DNA of 64,000 nucleotides from Lichenicola sp964248625 (GTDB taxonomy: Bacteria; Pseudomonadota; Alphaproteobacteria; Acetobacterales; Acetobacteraceae). The position numbers and the translations under genes are program-made. Below the pieces are notes generated by a model, which did not search any database, was not told the origin of the DNA, and worked only from the letters and a program-made list of their open reading frames with translations. This document shows, piece after piece, positions 60,246 to 64,000 of the stretch. The stretch lies in assembly GCA_964248625.1 (NCBI GenBank), contig CAXTZG010000005.1, positions 1 to 64,000 of the forward strand. Reading direction: 5' to 3'. Position 1 is the first letter of the stretch; the number at the start of each line of letters is the position of its first letter.

Positions 60246-60680
60246 TCAGCCCTCCACCACGGTGAGACCCATCGATTTGGCCGAGCCCGCCAGCATGCGG
60301 ATGGCGCCGTCGACATCGTTGGCGTTCATGTCCTTCATCTTCTCGAGCGCGATCTCGCGCAGCTGCGCGGTGGTCACGCGGCCGGCGGCGGCACCCTTGC
60401 CCACCGTCGGCGAGCCCTTCGAGACCTTGGCCGCCTTGAGCAGGAAGTAGGTGTTCGGCGGCGTCTTGGTGATGAAGGTGAAGGTGCGGTCGGCAAAGGC
60501 GGTGATCACCACCGGCGTCGGCGTGCCGGGCTCCATGCTCTGCGTCGCCGCGTTGAACTCCTTGACGAACTGCATGATGTTCAGCCCGCGCTGCCCCAGT
60601 GCGGGGCCAACCGGCGGCGACGGGTTCGCCTTGCCGGCGGGGATCTGCAACTTGATGTAGCCAGTGATCTTCTTGGCCAT
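60246..60680 (-). CDS. rplK: 50S ribosomal protein L11
   Basis: 144 residues. MAKKITGYIKLQIPAGKANPSPPVGPALGQRGLNIMQFVKEFN binds the GTPase-associated centre and is the thiostrepton region; LREIALEKMKDMNANDVDGAIRMLAGSAKSMGLTV ends it. First gene of the supercluster in this window. secE and nusG, its usual upstream neighbours, are not adjacent. Confidence 0.98.
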   Translation of the reverse strand: MAKKITGYIKLQIPAGKANPSPPVGPALGQRGLNIMQFVKEFNAATQSMEPGTPTPVVITAFADRTFTFITKTPPNTYFLLKAAKVSKGSPTVGKGAAAGRVTTAQLREIALEKMKDMNANDVDGAIRMLAGSAKSMGLTVVEG

Positions 60681-60780
60681 ATCCTGGGCTCCTTGTGCTG
60701 CCAGGACCGCGGTGCATGCGACGCGACCCGCAGGCGGCAGCCGGCGGACAGGTCTCCCGCGTTCCGTAGAGGGAGGCGGG

Positions 60781-60809
60781 CCTTTAGCGCGCTCCACCAC
60801 GCAATGCAA
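60781..60809 (-). promoter_or_regulatory. Possible promoter for rplK
   Basis: Minus-strand TTGCAT (60809-60804), 17-base spacer, TAAAGG (60786-60781), in the 161-base gap upstream of rplK. Position fits, sequence is a moderate match. Confidence 0.4.
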
Positions 60810-60841
60810 CAGCAAAGCCCGAGCGACGGCGACGCCGGAAC

Positions 60842-62389
60842 TCAGGGCGGCCGCGAGGCTCCCTCGGTGCCGGCGCCGGTGCCGTCGGGACGCGGCCTGC
60901 GGTCGCTGCCGGTCACCGCCAGCGGCTGGAACGGCAGCACGCCGTTCTCGGTCGGCAGGTCGGCCGTGCTCCAGCCGCCGCCAAGCGCCCGGATCAGGTC
61001 CACCGACGCCTGCAGCCGCTGGGTCTGCACCTGCACCTCGGCGATGCGCGCGGTCAGCGCCGTCACCTGCGCCACCACCGCATCGAGGTAGTTGGTCAGG
61101 CCTCCGGTGTAGAGCTGGATGGTGATCGCCTGCGCCCGCTCGGCCGACGACACCGCCTCGGCCTGCTGCTGCGCCTCGGTCTGCAGCGCAGCCGTCAGGG
61201 TCAGCCCGTCCTCCACCTCCTGGAAGGCCTGCAGCACGATGCTCCGGTAGGCGTCGCGGGTCTGGGCGTACTGCGACCAGCTCCGCTGCAGCTCGGCCCG
61301 GCGCAGGCCGCCCTCGAACAAGGGCAGCATGGCGCCGGCGCCGATGGTCCACAGGCTGTTCGGCAGGCTGGCCAGGTTGAAGCCGGTATCCTGGAAGCCG
61401 CCCAGCAGGCTGATGGTGATGTCGGGATAGAACGCGGCGCGGGCGACGCCGATGCCGGCATTGGCCGCCGCCATCTGGCGCTCGGCGCCGGCGATGTCGG
61501 GCCTGCGCTGCAGCAGCGCCGACGGAACGCCCGGCACCACCGGCACCGTGAGAGTCGCGTCGTCCGCGGGCGCGATGACGAAGCTGCTCGGGCTCACCCC
61601 CACCAGCACGGCGATCGCATGCTGCAGCACCGCACGCTGCGCCAGCACGCCGGTATAAAGCGCCTGCGTCGCGGAAAGCTGGTTCTGCGCCCGCGCCACA
61701 TCCAGCCCGGACGCGATCTTGCCGGCCAGGCGCAGCGTCGTGATCTCGACCGCCTTGGCGTAGAAGCCGATCGACTGCCGATAGACCGCCTGCTGCGCGT
61801 CCAGCCCGCGCAGCGCCATGTAGTCGTCGGCGAGCTCGGCCTGCAGGCTGAGGCGGGCATTGACCAGCGTCGCAGCACTCGCCTGGGCGAGGCGCTTCTG
61901 CAGCCGGGTCTGGTTGCGGATCCGGTCCCAGAAATCCGGCTCCCAGGAGGCGGTGCCCTCGATCTGGTTCTGCGAGGCCTCGTTCGGACCGCCGCCGCCG
62001 GAACGGAACAGCCGGTGCTCCGACTGCCGGTTGTCGGTCGTCGAGACATTGGCGCCGATCTGGGGAAACAGGTCGGCGCGCGCTTCGGCGGCGAGATCGC
62101 GCGCCTGGACGTACTGCTCGGCATAGGTGGCGAGGTCCGGATTGCCCGCCACCGCCTGCCGCTCCAGCCGGTCCAGCAGCGGGTCGCCGAACAGCTCCCA
62201 CCACGGCCCGCGCGGCAGCGCATCGGCGGGGCGGGCCAATGCGAACGGCGCGCTGCCCTGGTAGCTCGCCGGCAGCACGTCGTCCGGCGGCGTGAAGCGC
62301 GGCGCCAAGTCGCATCCCGACAGCAGCGTGAGCAGCAGCAGCGCCGCGCCGCCGGACGACGCGGACCGCCTCGACGACGACCCGCTCAT
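60842..62389 (-). CDS. RND outer-membrane channel lipoprotein (NodT/OprM family), operon 2
   Basis: 515 residues. Lipobox LLSGC with Cys 26, then DLAPRFTPPDDVLPASY. TolC-type repeats: WWELFGDPLLDRLERQAVAGNPDL, VPSALLQRRPDIAGAERQMAAANAGIGVARAAFYPDI, SYRSIVLQAFQEVEDGL-like (DAYRSIVLQAFQEVEDGL). Third gene of the second efflux operon; the ATG overlaps the adaptor stop by four bases. Not close to the operon-1 channel in detail and without its Ser-rich insertion. Confidence 0.92.
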   Translation of the reverse strand: MSGSSSRRSASSGGAALLLLTLLSGCDLAPRFTPPDDVLPASYQGSAPFALARPADALPRGPWWELFGDPLLDRLERQAVAGNPDLATYAEQYVQARDLAAEARADLFPQIGANVSTTDNRQSEHRLFRSGGGGPNEASQNQIEGTASWEPDFWDRIRNQTRLQKRLAQASAATLVNARLSLQAELADDYMALRGLDAQQAVYRQSIGFYAKAVEITTLRLAGKIASGLDVARAQNQLSATQALYTGVLAQRAVLQHAIAVLVGVSPSSFVIAPADDATLTVPVVPGVPSALLQRRPDIAGAERQMAAANAGIGVARAAFYPDITISLLGGFQDTGFNLASLPNSLWTIGAGAMLPLFEGGLRRAELQRSWSQYAQTRDAYRSIVLQAFQEVEDGLTLTAALQTEAQQQAEAVSSAERAQAITIQLYTGGLTNYLDAVVAQVTALTARIAEVQVQTQRLQASVDLIRALGGGWSTADLPTENGVLPFQPLAVTGSDRRPRPDGTGAGTEGASRPP

Positions 62390-63675
62390 CGCGTCGTGCC
62401 AGCCTCCGAATCGGCGTCGCGCGCCGGGTCTGCCGCCCCGGCGGTGTCCGCGGCCGTCCCGGCGGTCTTCGGGGCCTCCGTCGGAGGCGAGGACGGGCCG
62501 TAGCCATGCGCCGGCGCGACCACCTTGACCGCCTCCCCCTCGAGCAGCCCGAGCGACGGGTTGTCGATCACCCGGTCGTTCCTGCCCAGGCCCCCGATCA
62601 CCTGCACCGTGGTGCCCAGATTGAGCCCCAGCGTGATGTTCTGCAGGTGGACGTGGTCGTGCTGGTCGAGGAGCGCCACCTGCATGCCCTGCGCCCGGAA
62701 CAGCAGCGCCTGTTCCGGCAGGATCAGGATGTTGGCATCGGCCGGGACCGAGAAGTGCACGCTCACATAGGTGCCGGGCCAGAGCTCATGCTTGGGGTTC
62801 GGCACCGTCAGCTCGGTGACCACGGTGCGGGTCTGCGGGTTGACCGCGTTCGCCGAGGTCAGGAACCGGATCGGATACTGCCTGGCCGGATCGTTCGGCA
62901 GCGACAGCGTGGCGGTCAGGCCCGGCTTGAGCACGTCGGCATAGTCCTGCGGGATCTGCACGAAGACCCGCATCTCGTGGATGTCGGCGACGCTGAACAA
63001 GGCCGAGGCGGTGCCGCGCGTGCTGACATCGCCGCCGGCGGCGTTCACGTCGTCGCCGATATCGGTCCGGCGCGCGGTGACGACGCCGTCGAACGGCGCC
63101 ACCACCCGCTTGAACGCGACCAGCGCCTGATAGCGCGCGACCTCCTGCTGCGCCGCCTGCACCTGCGACCGCGTCACCGTCGCGTTCGCCGTCTGCTGGT
63201 CGACATCCTGCTGCGACACCGCCTGGGTGCCGGCCAGCGCCTGCCAGCGCTTGGCCGTCACCTCGGCCAGCTTGTTGCGTGCCTGCGCCACCGCGAGATT
63301 GGCCTGGGCGGCGGCGAACTGGGCGTCGATGGTCGGGCTGTCGATGGTGGCCAGCAGGTCGCCCGCCTTCACCGCCGCGCCGTAATCCTTGAACCACATC
63401 TTCACGTAGCCGCTGACCTGGGCATAGATCGGCGCCTCGTACCAGGCATTGAGGTTGCCCGGCAGGCTCAGCGAGCGGCGTGCCGGTCCGGGCATCGGGC
63501 TGATGATCTGCACCCGAGGGATCGCCGCGTCGTTGGCACGGTCATGCAGGCTCGCCAGCGTGGTCTCGCGCGACCAGATGCCGAAGGCGGCAAGACCGAG
63601 TGCCGCCAGCCCGAGCCCGAGCCCGACCACGCCGCCGATCCGCGACCGGCGCCGGCGCGGCGGCTGAGCGCTCAT
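62386..63675 (-). CDS. RND efflux periplasmic adaptor (HlyD family), operon 2
   Basis: 429 residues. N-terminal anchor at about 13-34 after a basic MSAQPPRRRRSR. Lipoyl halves YAQVSGYVKMWFKDYGAAVKAG and VAPFDGVVTARRTDIGDDV, hairpin IDAQFAAAQANLAVAQARNKLAEVTAKRWQAL, barrel FVQIPQDYADVLKPGLTATLSLP. The C-terminus is Ala/Thr/Asp-rich. The start overlaps the permease stop by four bases; codons above it are in the permease region. Confidence 0.91.
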   Translation of the reverse strand: MSAQPPRRRRSRIGGVVGLGLGLAALGLAAFGIWSRETTLASLHDRANDAAIPRVQIISPMPGPARRSLSLPGNLNAWYEAPIYAQVSGYVKMWFKDYGAAVKAGDLLATIDSPTIDAQFAAAQANLAVAQARNKLAEVTAKRWQALAGTQAVSQQDVDQQTANATVTRSQVQAAQQEVARYQALVAFKRVVAPFDGVVTARRTDIGDDVNAAGGDVSTRGTASALFSVADIHEMRVFVQIPQDYADVLKPGLTATLSLPNDPARQYPIRFLTSANAVNPQTRTVVTELTVPNPKHELWPGTYVSVHFSVPADANILILPEQALLFRAQGMQVALLDQHDHVHLQNITLGLNLGTTVQVIGGLGRNDRVIDNPSLGLLEGEAVKVVAPAHGYGPSSPPTEAPKTAGTAADTAGAADPARDADSEAGTTR

Positions 63676-64000
63676 GCGGGCTCTCCCGCATGCTCGCTCG
63701 CATGCTCCCTGGTCCGCAGACGCGCCTGCTCCCGGCCGGCCGTCGGCCTGCTCCGATGCAGGATCGCGAACACGCAGGGCACGAACAGCAGCGTCGCGAA
63801 GGTGGCCACGCACAGGCCGCCGACCACGGCCCGGCCCAGCGGCGCGTTCTGGGTGTTGCTGAACGACATCGGCAGCATGCCGATGATCATGGCCAGCGCG
63901 GTCATCAGCACCGGCCGGATGCGGCCATAGCCGGCCTCGATCGCGGCACGCACCGAATCGCCATGCTCGGCCAGACGCTCGCGGGCGAAGGACACCACCA
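63672..64000 (-). CDS. RND efflux permease, C-terminal end (partial), operon 2
   Basis: The last 109 or so codons of an AcrB-type permease running off the window. GYGRIRPVLMTALAMIIGMLPM and PLGRAVVGGLCVATFATLLFVPCVFAILHR are the final two RND helices. The tail has a repeated REH/HASEHAGE charged stretch. An internal GTG at 63998 is not the true start. Confidence 0.93.
   Translation of the reverse strand, partial: VVSFARERLAEHGDSVRAAIEAGYGRIRPVLMTALAMIIGMLPMSFSNTQNAPLGRAVVGGLCVATFATLLFVPCVFAILHRSRPTAGREQARLRTREHASEHAGEPA

Overview
The window comes from a high-GC alphaproteobacterium, most likely Acetobacteraceae or a near relative in Rhodospirillales. The evidence is a CcrM-type methyltransferase beside rnhB, two GGAAC-N16-CGTT promoters of the alphaproteobacterial EcfG type, an alphaproteobacterial MoxR/DUF58/DUF4159 cluster, and dispersed palindromic intergenic elements. 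This placement rests on gene content and style, not on a tree. No rRNA, tRNA, CRISPR array, insertion sequence or phage gene was seen. A run of N (2787-2933) is an assembly gap inside a gene.

Left third (1-12.3 kb): the last codons of a probable MoxR ATPase; a DUF58 protein; a BatA/DUF4159 membrane protein split by the gap; and a VWA/glutamine-amidotransferase-like membrane protein. Then come TspO, a secreted ankyrin-like protein and an RhtA-like exporter. On the minus strand are rnhB and ccrM, the latter frameshifted near its C-terminus, followed by a CsbD-like anchored stress protein with an EcfG-type promoter. A 14-TM-type MFS exporter follows on plus.

Middle (12.3-32.2 kb): a complete plus-strand RND efflux operon (periplasmic adaptor, two MdtB/MdtC-type permeases, outer-membrane lipoprotein), three proteins of which carry unusual Ser/Thr/Gly-rich insertions. 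Next are two small minus-strand stress membrane proteins, one with a second EcfG-type promoter, and a zinc-binding metallopeptidase. A minus-strand envelope group follows (GT2 glycosyltransferase, VTT/DedA protein, orphan polytopic membrane protein), then an SPFH protein coupled to a DEDD exonuclease, and a 1150-residue transglutaminase-DUF2126 protein.

Right half (32.3-60.7 kb): one long minus-strand translation and transcription supercluster, in transcription order rplK-rplA-rplJ-rplL-rpoB-rpoC-rpsL-rpsG-tuf-rpsJ-rplCDWB-rpsS-rplV-rpsC-rplP-rpmC-rpsQ-rplNXE-rpsNH-rplFR-rpsE-rpmD-rplO-secY-adk-rpsMK-rpoA-rplQ. Internal promoters are visible before rpsL and rpsM, and terminator-like hairpins after rpoC and rplQ. 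fusA is missing from its usual place between rpsG and tuf, and secE-nusG are not directly upstream of rplK. The window ends (60.8-64 kb) with a second RND efflux operon on minus whose permease runs off the edge.

I found no convincing wholly new system. The best leads are the two EcfG-type promoters with identical geometry, the cloverleaf-like palindromic repeat family, the ccrM C-terminal frameshift, the decorated RND pump and the orphan envelope gene cluster.
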